Source: Punica granatum
Lineage: Eukaryota > Streptophyta > Magnoliopsida > Myrtales > Lythraceae
Length of the DNA: 64,000 bases
Assembly: GCF_007655135.1 (NCBI RefSeq)
Contig: NC_045130.1
Coordinates: 39,800,605 to 39,864,604, forward strand
Reading direction: 5' to 3'
Shown piece by piece: positions 37,717 to 49,559 of this stretch. The position numbers were made by a program, and so were the translations under genes. The notes under the pieces were generated by a model. That model was not told where the DNA came from. It did not search any database and was given only the letters and a program-made list of their open reading frames with translations. How positions within the stretch are numbered: the stretch's first letter is position 1; every line of letters begins with the position of its first letter.

Positions 37717-38511
37717 ATGGACCAAACAACAATAGAAGTGGACGATCAATATCATCATCGGCCGCAGCATTCAAACCCCTCAATGATCTCGAGCTTCACC
37801 GCTCTCTTCCCTTGCCTAACCGATACCTGGGGCGACCTCCCCCTCCAAGTCGACGACCCCGACGACATGCTCATCTACAACTCCCTCCACGACGCCGTCT
37901 CCTCCGGCTGGTCCCCTCTCATGACCTCCACTACCCACTCTGACTACTCCTCATCCGCCCCCTGGCCTGTCGACCCAACTTATTATTACAACGAGTACTC
38001 GACGACTGATGAACGACTCATCGTCGAGGAGATCGGGAGGAGGTCGCCTGCAGTTCCAGGGAAGCGGTCGCCAGGCGGCAACAGCAGCAGTAGCGCTAGC
38101 AGAGGAAGGCATTTCAGGGGAGTGAGGCAGCGGCCTTGGGGGAAGTTCGCTGCTGAGATCCGGGACCCAGCGAGGAATGGCACAAGGGTGTGGCTCGGCA
38201 CCTATGAGACCGCGGAGGAGGCCGCACTTGCCTATGACCGGGCCGCCTTCAGGATGCGCGGCTCCAAGGCCCTCCTCAACTTCCCCCACCGGATTAACTC
38301 CGGCGAACCTGCTCCGGTCAGGGTCACAGCTTCTAAGAGGAAGGAGCAAGAGCCCAGTAGTGGTTCTTCCAGTTCTGGCTCGGCGCCTAAGAAGAAGAAT
38401 AAGAAGTTCGCAGCACCAGAATCAACAGTGAAAGAAGCCGAGGAAGCTGGATTCATTATGTTGCAGGCGGTAGCTCAACTGCCACTTGGCGAGCAGCTAT
38501 TGGTTAGTTAG
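37717..38511 (+). CDS. AP2/ERF transcription factor, ERF group IX (ERF1/ERF2-like)
   Basis: A single-exon gene for 264 residues. One AP2/ERF domain at about 132-190 runs from [19 protein letters not shown] through [20 protein letters not shown] to the ending ALLNFPHRI. The Ala and Asp of AAEIRD are those that mark the ERF rather than the DREB subfamily. The sequence after the domain ([16 protein letters not shown]) and the acidic N-terminal region resemble group IX members, which bind the GCC box (AGCCGCC) and mediate ethylene, jasmonate and defence responses. A basic KKKNKK patch could be the nuclear signal. The start at 37717 was chosen as the first ATG after the CT/TA/GA-rich leader; the frame is open further upstream but only with non-ATG codons. 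The exact orthologue is not certain. Confidence 0.92.
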   Translation: MDQTTIEVDDQYHHRPQHSNPSMISSFTALFPCLTDTWGDLPLQVDDPDDMLIYNSLHDAVSSGWSPLMTSTTHSDYSSSAPWPVDPTYYYNEYSTTDERLIVEEIGRRSPAVPGKRSPGGNSSSSASRGRHFRGVRQRPWGKFAAEIRDPARNGTRVWLGTYETAEEAALAYDRAAFRMRGSKALLNFPHRINSGEPAPVRVTASKRKEQEPSSGSSSSGSAPKKKNKKFAAPESTVKEAEEAGFIMLQAVAQLPLGEQLLVS

Positions 38512-39794
38512 GAATTACAGTATGTACACGTGGAATTTTCTTTTTCTTTCTCTTTGTTTATTAAATAATTTATAGGAATTGAAATTAGCACAATCAGCAA
38601 ATTGAAATCGAGGCATAAACAGCTTCAATTTCTGTTATAATAAGGAACAGAATTAATATAATTTGTAAACTTGTTGAAGGGGAAATGACCAGTTTACAAG
38701 TACTACTCTACGTACACATATATGTATACATACCATTAAAACGCATCTGAGGTTACAGAATGCATTTGCAACGCACAAATAATGAATGTTTCATCTGAAT
38801 GTAATACGTTCGACATGAAAGAAAGCTAGTCCAATCGCTAGCTATATTCATTCCATTCACTTATTTTTACGAACAAAGAAGAATATTTTGTATATTAATT
38901 ATAGCTGTAGACAGATCTAAAGCAGTGGATACATATATATGGTATACTCATAAAAAACCTAATTAATTATTTAGCACAAGACGCGTACACTCGCCGATGC
39001 ACGGTTTGACTTTTTTTTTTGGTTATACTCTTAAAATCTATGCAAATGTTCATTTTTTTTATAATATTCATGTATATATAAATTATTCTATAGAGTTAAA
39101 AATGATTTTTTTATTGATAATTAAAAAAGGAATGGTAAAAGGAGTGAAAGTGTCAAGGTGAATAGAGAGAGGGGGGAGAGTTGGGAAGTTAATAAAGATG
39201 GTGTATTGCAGTGACAAATGCATTAGTAATTAATGGTTTCGAATTTAATACTTGGTAGAATTACCAATATCTCTTTATTAATTATTATGATTTTTATTTT
39301 ATTGTATTAAATCCATGAGTCTCTATTGTAATTGAAAAATAATGTGAATACATGTTGGTTGAGTGGTTTTAATATCCGCGAGGAGGAGAATACAAATTTG
39401 AGTATCAAAATACGCACTTGTAATGAGAAGGGAAAATAATCTATAATGCTCGATTTTCCAAAAGTGTGATAACAATATCTCCCATAATTTTTGTTCACTG
39501 AAAAATAATAATGTGATTTGACTAATTTATCATCCATTTCCATCATATTTAGTGATTCATAATTTTTTTTATTTTATTATGGGCTATATATGGATGTCAT
39601 TTTTACTTCTTTTTCTTTCAAAGGAAATGATGACAGAATTTATTTATTTATTTATTTATAAAAAAAATGAGAACGGGTCTGTTAGATGGAGGTGGCGAGT
39701 GGGTAGAGTTTTTCCACCTGCAGTCACTTCCTTTTTAATTTTTTTAAATTATAATTTTTAATATGTATTTTGTGCATGTGCTTTTATTTTTATT

Positions 39795-40159
39795 AATAAT
39801 GAAAGTTGTTCGAGTTTCGACCAATTATTTTCCACGACTCTCATGAGCACCCTACAAATTCACAGGACAATTATAACCCTCTTATACTTTTTTTTTAATA
39901 ATGAAAAGTGTCTGAATTTCGGTCGACTATTTATATGTGTTTTTTTTAATAACAAAAGGTATTTAAATTTTAATCGATTATTTCCTATGACTCTCATGAG
40001 CATCCTACAAGTTCACGGGACAATTGTAATTCGGCCACACGCTTCTTTCTTTGTTTTTTTTTATATAAATAACGAAGAGTTTCAAGTTTCAGCCAATTAT
40101 TTCCAACGACTCTCATGAACGCTTTACAAGTTCACGGGACATATTATAACTCGGCCACA
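39795..40159 (+). repeat. Degenerate tandem repeat, units of about 90-125 bp
   Basis: Three full units and one shortened unit share, in order, AATAA(T/C)GAA, a GTTTC(G/A)(A/G)CCAATTATTT-like block, ACGACTCTCATGA, a CTACAA(G)TTCAC(G/A)GGACA block and TAA(C/T)TCGGCCACA. Unit starts are near 39795, 39897 (truncated), 39949 and 40065. T-runs of variable length separate them. Confidence 0.75.
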
Positions 40160-41804
40160 TATAAGTACAAGTTGCCCGATAGAGAGTATTTAATCTTGCA
40201 TAATTTAGGATGTATCTATACATTTTTTTCATCATTGTTTTTGCTACTTTTCCAGTTTGTTAATTGATTTTTGAAGTATTTTTTGTCCTTTTCATAAGTA
40301 TAGAGGAGAATACACACGTGCCATGGGTGGTAGTATAAAAAATTATTAAAGAAGAATATATAATGATAATAATTTTTGACAAAAAATGACAATTAATAAC
40401 GTCATAAATAAAATTGTAGTGATATATAATACATAACTAGAATAAGTAAAAATTCAATTATACGTTTATAAAAAGAAAATTGACTCGGTAAGGAGTAACT
40501 TCAAGTTTTTCTTTTCTTTTCTTACCGAAATATATGTTCTAGACTACCATGAATGTTAAGAGAGAGACTTTCTTATTTCTTTAAAAATTAATTAATTAAA
40601 TTGATTATATATGTGATTTCTTGATAGTTAATAAGGTTTTTTAATATAATAAAGCTTTTTTGGTAATCCATTTAATATGTTTGTTATAGCAATAGATATT
40701 TGAAAGTAATTTTGAGTATAATATACTTTTCCGTACGCACCTTGGTTATATAATAAATCTTGATATATCAAAATAGTTTTCTCTTATTAAAAATATAATT
40801 TTTTTCATGTATTTTTATACACTAACAAACATCGATTGAGAAAATGGTCTAATAAAATATAACATAATTTTATAACTATTAAAAATAAAATTTAGACAAA
40901 GCATAAAGAGATATTCTTATACATCGTATAACATATATTAATCAATACTATATAAGAAATCTAAAATTCTTTTAGCAATTAAGACTATTTCTATATGTTG
41001 AGATTATGTTTTATATCGAATATTATATAAATTACAATCACATAATTATTGATCGAATGAGCTTTGAATTCATATGGAACAAAACTCGAAAATCATCGCA
41101 GTGAATCCATTTTTATTTTTTTAGAATAAAAAAGTGACCTTATAATTTATTTGAGATATTATGTGAATGAACCTACTATTGAATTTTATGCATAAAAATG
41201 AAAACAAATCAATTCAAATAAATATAAATAAAGGAAAAGATGCCGCAGGATCATATCGATTACGAAATTTATTTTCGTCCAACTATAGCTTGAGACTAGT
41301 AAGTATGGAGTAAAGTAATATTAAAATATAAAATAATAATAAGTAAGAAAGGCGAAAGGTAACTTCGCCACGGCAACACGCTAGCATTTTACCTTAGTAT
41401 GATTAATATTGAAATAAATCAGTTGTAAATAAATATATACAGAGATATTCATATACCCCTCCATTCGCCCAATATATATATCGAGAGAGAGATATACCGA
41501 TATTCCAAATAAAAAACATATTAATGTTATCGGATATGCTTGGTACCTTTTCCACTAGAAATTATAGACTATCCATCATCAGTTGATTATTTTGCCCGCT
41601 TAGAATCAATTAATTTATTTCTTGAGCACGTAGGTTGACTTCAACGTTGGATTTTTCATTTTCCAACAATATACATGTGGACTCCATTTCTATTGATATA
41701 TGTTATGATAAAAAGATTATGAGAAAATGAAAGGGACATGATATGAGTGCATATATGTATAAAATTATAATAGCAATATTATCGCTACAAGGACAACAAA
41801 TACA

Positions 41805-42000
41805 AAACGTATGAAAGGAATTTATTAATCTAGAGAAAGTAAGAATAAGGCCAAAACTCTCTCAATCTGCTTAGCTCCGTTACTAATTCATGTGAAAATG
41901 AAGAGAAAACGTATGAAAGGAATTTATTAATCTAGAGAAAATGGGAAAAAGACCAAAACTCTCTCAATCTGCTTAATTTCACTACTAATTCACGCGATAC
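41805..42000. repeat. 101-bp tandem duplication
   Basis: Copies start near 41805 and 41906. Both contain CGTATGAAAGGAATTTATTA, TCTAGAGAAA, CCAAAACTCTCTCAATCTGC and ACTAATTCA, with scattered differences and small indels. Confidence 0.88.
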
Positions 42001-42632
42001 GACTGGGGATGGAAGAGAAGACTTAAAATTACAACCTAACTCTTATAGCCCGCACGTTGTGCAAGATTTGCAGTTTTATTTTCGATTCATATATAAGAAT
42101 ATTTTCCGTATATAATTGACCATTAATAATCGCAACTTTTTTACATAGTTAAAAATAATCGCAACTAACGTCTCTTAGTCATGTGAAAATATTGATACCA
42201 AATAATAGGTCTTAAAAAAACAATAATTACTAATGAAGGATTTTAGGGACAGTGATTATTTTTAATCTTATCATATTCTCTCATTAATTATTTTAATTTT
42301 TTAATTCTATAAATAATTTATTTTGCTTTTTTTCTTTCATGGTTTTAATTAATTATTTTTAATATCGAGAATATAATTGATGAACATGGAACGTAAAAGG
42401 ATATTGCATCACGAGCTGAGGGGAACGCTAATGCTAAGCTCTCGTCGAACGAATGGAGGGATTTCATTCGCAAACCTACTTTAAACATATATAATAATAG
42501 ATACATTAGGTTCATGAACCTCATTATTTAACAAAAATAATAATAAATAAATTTAAAGCGTACATTAAAAAAATTATTTATGTGTATATATATTTTTCTG
42601 ATGCAAACCATAATATTCAGAAACTTAATTGA

Positions 42633-42776
42633 ACCTGATTAATCCAGTCAAGCCGGGTCGTCTCACTAAGGAGTAAAGCTCTCACAGCGTAGATTGTCTA
42701 CATCTCAAGGATTCAAACCCGAAACCTTACTTAAGCGGAACAAATATCGAACTGCTTGAATCAATTCACGTTAGTT
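42633..42776 (-). mobile_element. SINE-like copy C (minus strand)
   Basis: In minus-strand sense it begins GATTCAAGCAGTTCGA, followed by CTTAAGTAAGGTTT, a good box B (GGGTTTGAATCC), AGAGCTTTACTCCTTAGTGA and GACCCGGCTTGACTGG. It is the best-preserved copy of the three and anchors the family assignment. Confidence 0.65.
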
Positions 42777-43762
42777 GTATTTATTTTAAATTGTCGTAAA
42801 TAATATTATATATCTAGCTGCTTTAATTAATGCGGACGGAAAATTCTTTGTGTTTAACAATCAACGATGATCTATTCTTAATATTCTTAGCTTCACTTAT
42901 ATATAGTCATCATCCTTTTTTCTTTTTTCTTGTTTTGCTCAAAATATAAATAGTCATCATCTGCTCCTTCTTTTGCCTGTTAATGGTATCTTGACCAATT
43001 GCTAGTTAATGGTTGACAAGAAATAAGCTGGTCTCCCACATTTATTTAGTTAAAGGCGTGCCACTTCCACTTGCTAGCCATATGAGAAATGAAGACACAA
43101 ACAAGTCATTATGAAAAGGTCAGGTCATGCTGTATATGTAAAGTCATCGCTTCTTCGATTGGGTTAATTTTTCCAACAACCCATCAATCGACAAAGTAAA
43201 AAAATTTCCCTGAAGTTTGCATATATATAAATGGGCATTGTCTTGCAAAACGTATGCAACTCAATTTTCCAGACAGACCAGATTCATTTTGATAATAAGT
43301 CAATCAGCAGGAAAATCTATATACAATAGTACAAGGGACAAACAAAAGGGTGGAAGAAGACCTAATTTATACTGATGAATTTTCCACTATACACACATAT
43401 ATATAATATACTTTTTTTTGTCTATCCATCTTGATTTTTTTTTGGGAAAATAATGAGAGTATATTTGTTACGGTAACAGCACATGACAAAATACCAAGAA
43501 AACAAAAATTACAAGTCGAAACAAACAGAGGAGTTCTCCTGACAACTACATAGAAAAGGTAAGTGAAAAAACACCAAAAAATTTATCACAAGACAGAGAC
43601 AACAGCCAATCTGAAGTTCTGAGATTGAAGTTCTGATCAAGACTTCCTGCCATCTCATATGAACCATGGTATAAAATAAGCTAGAGAAGGGTCCTCAAGC
43701 CATAATCCTTATAGCTCTCAAACTGAGGTCGACGTTCGATAGAGACATCGATATGAGTCAGT

Positions 43763-43766
<4 letters not shown>

Positions 43767-43805
<39 letters not shown>
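43767..43805. repeat. (TA)n microsatellite
   Basis: About nineteen uninterrupted TA units, among the longest such tracts in the window. Confidence 0.95.
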
Positions 43806-43811
<6 letters not shown>

Positions 43812-44390
43812 CTCCACTTACGTATTGATTCCATTCCCTTTTTGACGTGGAACAGTTAGTTCTCCACTCATAATTTGGAAGTTTGGCAACCATAAACACA
43901 TTGATAAATTATTTCTTGGTTGCCAATCACAACTATACGTCGCAATATTCACAAGTTTTAACTTATTATCAAGTTATGGGATTCCCAGGTGCCATCTTAT
44001 ATTGAAAGGTATGGATAATATATGGTGATTGATTATCGACTAAAACATGTATGTTTATATATATATAAAAGATCCTCACCTAATAACCAGGAGAAAGTCT
44101 TTTATGTGACCGATAAACCACGTGTCAATGTTATAAGCCAATAAAAGTTCCTAATTCTTATTATTTTTTAGAAATATTACAAAAAATTCTACTATTAACG
44201 AAAATATAGTTTTTTTATGTTTGGTGATACAATGTCACGTAATATGTTCGTTACACATAATACATTCTCAATAATTAAAGCTTTTGAATGCCATTATCAT
44301 GGTGGGACTATCCTATTTTATTGTACTGATCCCGCGAATCTCCTTTATAATCGGATTAGAAAATATATATATATATTTTATTTGTCTAGT

Positions 44391-45879
44391 CATCTATAAT
44401 CTATACTAGTAGTCTATATTACTAGTTACTGGGTAAATAGAGGATTTGATGTCCAATTTTACCTATGTTTCTACCAAATTACCCTTGATAAGTCTAATTT
44501 AAAAAAAGAAAAAGAGAAAAAAAAACAAATGATCAAATATAGAGACAAAACTATAAAAGTTATTATTCTCATCATTCCCCACAACTCTCTCCTCTCTCAT
44601 CTCCTTACATCATCTGTCCTACTTCTCCTTTCACTCTCCTTTTTCTTCTAGTACTTCCACCCTCACCTTCCTTTCCCTTGTAGTTTTTCTTTTAATAATT
44701 ATAATATAATATGTAGCTTTCTTTTTCTTTTCTTAAAAGATTTTAATATAATTTTTAATTAATTTAGAGGCCATGCGTAACCCAGATGTGCTCTAACACT
44801 ACTATATTGGACAAGAATGTAGCTGTGTAACTTTCAATTTTCTAAACTACCCTTAAGATAATGTTTCTAATTACTAATAACCATTAAATTAATGGTGTCA
44901 ATCCTGTGTATATAGTCTGGGTACGCGTTTAGTTGATAATAAAATGAAAGTGTTTTTGTAAGTAGTCTCCTCCTTCCCATCAAATTATACCATGCGATGC
45001 ATCATCATATGCATTTTTTGAAACTCCAGTGCATACCTGACATAATAATTTCAGACTCCGTTGCAGATTTCAAAGAATCCTTAGTCCAACATACTAGTAT
45101 TTACATATACTATTATAAAACTAAAAAACCCTCCATCTTAGTCATTTCTCTTTCCCTTTTTACCTGTACAAATATGTTCTTGAATTACAAACTTGTTAAA
45201 TTAAGGAAATGACTGTAAATTTTCCAAGGTAACCACCCATTTCTCACAATTTTCTCCTTCCCTCCCCATATTTTCTCCCTCTGATCTTTCCTTGGAAAAA
45301 CTTGCAGGTGACATTTTTTTTTTTCTAAAATAGATTTATTATATCACAATATTTGTCATAATTGTACTTTTATATATACGAAAAGCCCATGAAATTAATT
45401 GAAAATAGGAGCAGAAGAGATAAAAGTCCACGACAAAATTTGTTAATGAGATTTTTCTCTAAAACCTTTTGAATCTAAGGAAAACGAATTTCTCATTACG
45501 CGCGCTGGCGGTTACTCTCTATCATGTATACATTCTCTACAAAGAATCTCCATTCTCTTATAAGTTTCGAGCAACCTGGGAGAGAGTGTGTTCTCATTTA
45601 CATACTCTCACAGTCTTTCTTTTTCCTTTTTATATTAATAAATAATAACAAAAAAGGAAAGGACGAAAACACCCAAAAAAACCAAAAAAAGAAAATCATC
45701 CGCTCACTCATCCTCAAGAATTGCATGTCGCTTATCCTCGTGGCAATGACAGGGAGGGAGAGAGACAAGGGACCTTACCTGCAGAAGCAAACAAGAGGTA
45801 AGGACTAAACTTTTTGCAACCTGCTTCTTCATTGAAACTCTGCCTTTTCCTCTTAAAAGCTGAGCATTCTGCCTTAACC
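44391..45879. other. AT-rich spacer with CT-rich patch and possible Helitron-like start
   Basis: No gene is supported. CT-rich sequence lies at about 44580-44690. TCTATACTAGTAG near 44399 and TACTATTATAAAACT near 45108 recall plant Helitron 5' ends, but this is weak. Confidence 0.4.
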
Positions 45880-47720
45880 ATAAAGAATTTCATAAAAGCT
45901 GAAAACCACGTAGAGGCTTGAGGCTGAGGGAATTACATGCAAGCTCTTCATTTTTGTAATTCTACTGCAAAGGACTACCTAGAAGAGAAAATTATTATAG
46001 AGTTAGTCATCAATGTTGTCTTCTTTTGCACATATATTGGAGATGTATAGAAAAAAGAGGCCTAGGGCAGAGGAAGACTTACCAGTAAGTTACAAATAAT
46101 TAGAGAAGCCAACTTTGAGGCTCGAGACTGAAGGAATTACCAGTAAACTCTTCACTCCTCTTATTCTATTCCAAAACACTACCTGAAAAAATGAAAAAGT
46201 TATTATTAGAGTTAGTCATAACTGCTGTTTCTCCTCTGCAAATGTCTTTTATACCTGGGAGCCATATTAGAGAAGGGGCTTACAGCTGACAAAGACTTAA
46301 GGATTAAGGCTGAGGCTGAGGTTGGGGTTAAAACAAAAGAAAGACAAGCAGGTAGGGGCTCTGATTGACGACTTAAAAAAGTTCTTCTCTCCATAGATAT
46401 AAATTTATAATCTCTTCATAGTACTACAGGTCAAGCAGGTTATCTTACATGATTATTCTCTTCTGGAATGTCTGCATAGAAGGTTGAGGCTATCATCTCA
46501 AAATTTTTCTTCTGCTGACAAAAGCATGTAAGTCAGTATAAATAAATTGTAACTGTCACCTACTGTTCTATTAGGTTTCTCTTTTACAATATTTTCACAA
46601 AACAACAAGAAGATCGGCATGAATATTTTTGGAAGAGGAATTATTCCCTTTTAATAGATATATTCCACAAATACCAAACCGCACTCTGAAACCCCATTTT
46701 CCACAAAGACAGATAAATAACAATAGATACATGGATGCTGAAAGTTCTCGGTTTTTTTTTTTTTTTGCATATAGAAATTGTGAGCATTATAGTTACTCTT
46801 GCTAATTTTTCATCAGCAGGAAGAATCACCTAAGTAAGACAAGGAAGAACTTAATATAGAAATGAAACTAGAAAACTTGAAAACTTTTTTTTGGAGCTAT
46901 TCCTCAATCATATATCTTCGAATTGAATTTACAGAAGCCTATCTAAAAATGATTGTTTAGAATCAGCTTAAATCAATACTCTATTCTCTTCTGCAGAATT
47001 TAAAAAAAAAAAAAAACCAAAGGCTTAAAAATTGATTGGCGTCACCAGCAAAAGAGGCTGAAATAATAAGAGAACACATAGTCACGGTAACTGAGATGAA
47101 AGATTTACCAGTAAGCTCTTAAGTTCTTTAATTTCATAACCCTTAGGTTTGGCCCAGCGGTTAATATGCACCCAAGTTTGCACCGAGACCCGGGTTTGAA
47201 TCCCCTTGGAGCCACCGGGGCGCCTTTGACGTAATTATCCACTCCGTGCGCCGCTGGGGTTCACGGAGCCCCGGGAATTAGTCGGGCGAAGCCCGAACAC
47301 CCCGGGTTAGCAAAAAAAAAATTCTATAATTTCATTACAAAGCACTGCTTGAAGGAAAACGTTGTTGCCCAATGTTATTGTTGCTTTTCTCTGCAAAATC
47401 ATTTTTAGACACTTGGAGCTGGAGCAGAGGGTTAAGGCTGGAGAGATTCGACAGTAAGTTCTCCAATTCAGTTACAATTTCATCCCCTTCTGTATAGACG
47501 AATACGAATGCATATTGCCAACACCAGCAAAGGCAAAATTCCCAAAGGAAAATGAAATGATAAAAGAAGAGACAACAATGGAGCCTTCAGGCTGAGAGAG
47601 ATTTCATTTAAGAGTAAATTCCTCACTTCCGAAATTTTATTGCATAAAAATATTGTATTTGTTTTTTTAAAAAAAAGTCACAGTGTTGGCTGCTTGACTA
47701 TTATTTTCTTCTCTGCAGAA
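45880..47720 (+). repeat. Degenerate exon-like repeat array, units of about 150-250 bp
   Basis: About six related units recur, near 45910, 46110, 46290, 47060, 47420 and 47590. Each has a GGCTGAGG-like block, then an ATTACCAGTAAG-like block resembling a splice donor, then CTCTTnA, a T-rich stretch around ATTTCATTACAAA, and an ACTACCTGAA-like block. TTCTCTGCA acceptor-like sequence precedes several units. No continuous reading frame links them, so it may be a decayed repetitive gene, a non-coding transcript or a captured fragment. I do not recognise a parent gene. Confidence 0.5.
47141..47321 (+). mobile_element. tRNA-derived SINE with target-site duplication
   Basis: A 181-bp element with an internal Pol III promoter: box A TGGCCCAGCGG (47150-47160) and box B GGTTTGAATCC (47193-47203), 32 bases apart. 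A GC-rich body follows and it ends in an A-run. It is flanked by 17-base direct repeats with two mismatches (47124-47140 and 47322-47338), as left by LINE-driven retroposition. It is GC-rich against an AT-rich setting and unrelated to the 145-bp SINE family at 36.6, 37.2 and 42.6 kb. Confidence 0.85.
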
Positions 47721-48594
47721 TTTTTAAAGAAGCTGGAAGTTTTACTACGAAAGCTGACAAGTGGAGAGACTTACCAAGAGATTCTTCTTATTGTGCAGGT
47801 GGAAGGGAATTTTTGTGATACTTAGCCTACATGATAGTTTTATTTACTATTCCCAGATGCAGTGAAGCACTTAACCCTTGCGAATCTTTTTGGATTAACA
47901 GTGGTATATATAGTTTTTGCATCCATAGAGGGCTTTTAAGCTCTACAGAGAAATGAAAGTTTAAGCTTCGAGATAAACGTTATACTTACTCACAGTCCAG
48001 TGAGAAAATTTTTATATTTGTCAGTCAGCTTACCTGATAGTTCATTATTTTTACAGATCATAACAAATGGACTCAAAAACTCAGCACACAGTGAAAAACT
48101 GCACTGCACCCAAAGGAGAAATCGGAAGGAAAAACAGGAAAGGAAGGACGCTAATCCAATAACACGAGAAATTAGAAAAACCGCACATGCATTGCATACA
48201 CAAAATAATCCAGCACAAAATGATAACCTGGAGGCCAGATAAAAAGACAGAGTAAGCAAAGCACCCTATACAAAAAGCAGTAGATGTCGCCTTCTTTGAA
48301 CATGGCAGAGTCCCCCCCGCCTTTTTTTTTTCTCTCCCCCTGAAAAGGAGAGATACTAGAAGACAACAGAAGACGCAGGCACTTACCATGCTTAACTGGG
48401 AAGGGATCTGATGACGTCTTGCATTTCGTGAGACAGAGCGACAGAGGGAGGCATTGAAAAACCAGAAAAAAAAAAAACTTAAGCCACAGGGGAGAGATGG
48501 CATAGAGGAAGGAAACGTTAGGGAGATAAATACAAACAAATCTACCAGGAAAGAACATCATCAAAGCTTGCACGCGATTTGCTCCAGGAAGAAG

Positions 48595-48633
<39 letters not shown>

Positions 48634-48850
48634 AGTTCAGTTTGTGTGCGCCTTTGCGGGAGTTGTTTAAGGAATTAATAATTGTTATATTAAATTATTA
48701 ATATAATATTAAAGCCACAGCCTATGCGGGAGTCCACATAGGCTGCATGTCCTGATCGAGTAGTGGAATAATTTATAGGCCCAATTAACTGCTTCAACTT
48801 ATAGATAGAAAGACTAAAATAAACAGTGGGCCGGGAGGTCATTTTATATA
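47721..48850. other. Spacer with GA tract and AT-rich palindrome
   Basis: Open frames on both strands at 47990-48680 overlap and show no family pattern. A (GA)n tract at about 48597-48627 looks like a CT-rich leader if read on the minus strand. A 9-bp-stem hairpin lies at 48718-48745. No gene is supported. Confidence 0.5.
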
Positions 48851-49206
48851 AGGTTAATAACGTCATATCACCTAACGTTTAAAAAAAATTTAGTTCTAAC
48901 CCAAACTTAATTTTTTATCTGAGATATCCCAACGTTGACGTGTTGGTTTCAAATCTATCCCGACGCTAACTTTTCGTCCAAAATTGACAGAATTGCACAC
49001 GTGGCATGTTAATTTCACATCTATCCCGACACTTGTTACAAAATTAACGTGCCACGTGTGCAATTCCGTTAATTTTAGACAGAAAGTTAGCGTCGGGATA
49101 AATTAGAAATCAACACGTCAACGTTGGGATATCTCAGGTAAAAAATCAAGTTTGGGCTAGAACTAAGAATTCTTTCAAACGTTAGGTTATATGGCGCTAT
49201 TATCCC
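48851..49206. mobile_element. Long-TIR foldback MITE, Mutator-like (9-bp TSD)
   Basis: The 356-bp element is almost entirely an inverted repeat: arms of about 150 bases with a short centre near 49025. The left end reads AGGTTAATAACG and the inverse complement of the right end GGGATAATAGCG. Inner arm blocks such as CCCGACGCTAACTTTC and GTGCCACGTGTGCAATT pair with their complements. It is flanked by the 9-bp direct repeat TTTTATATA (48842-48850 and 49207-49215), the TSD size of Mutator-like elements. There is no coding capacity. Confidence 0.85.
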
Positions 49207-49559
49207 TTTTATATATTAGGATAAGAAATATTTTTTTTTTTGCTGAATATACATGTCATTATGATTGATACTATATATTTATTGTATATATTAATAACAC
49301 GATTCCACCCCGTGCAATCCTGCTAGTATATATATATATATATATGGGGTTATATTATGAAAACAAACAGAAGAGATTTTCTTTTTCCCAAAAAAAAAAA
49401 ATTGGATATTACCAAGTGGGCCCATCTACCAAACGAATGGAAAACCAGCCGAGGCCCACAACAGAAGTTAAGCAGTCCAGCTCAGAGCTCCGGAAAGGCA
49501 GCCCAGAGCGATAAACCGAGTCGACTGACCTTTACCTTATAAGGATCCGACCCGATAGT

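Larger units (their letters stand above)
38512..44390. other. Large AT-rich gene desert
   Basis: After the ERF 3' UTR no coding region is supported. The stretch is very AT-rich with many short TA and T runs and contains a degenerate minisatellite-like array (39795-40159), a 101-bp tandem duplication (41805-42000), a minus-strand SINE-like copy (42633-42776) and a TA microsatellite (43767-43805). Confidence 0.6.

Noticed and set aside
37951..38349. 132-codon minus-strand frame opposite the ERF gene
   Set aside because: Shadow of a GC-rich AP2 coding sequence.
47990..48680. Several overlapping frames on both strands
   Set aside because: Mutually overlapping, low complexity in parts (GA tract), no domain; no exon structure I could join.
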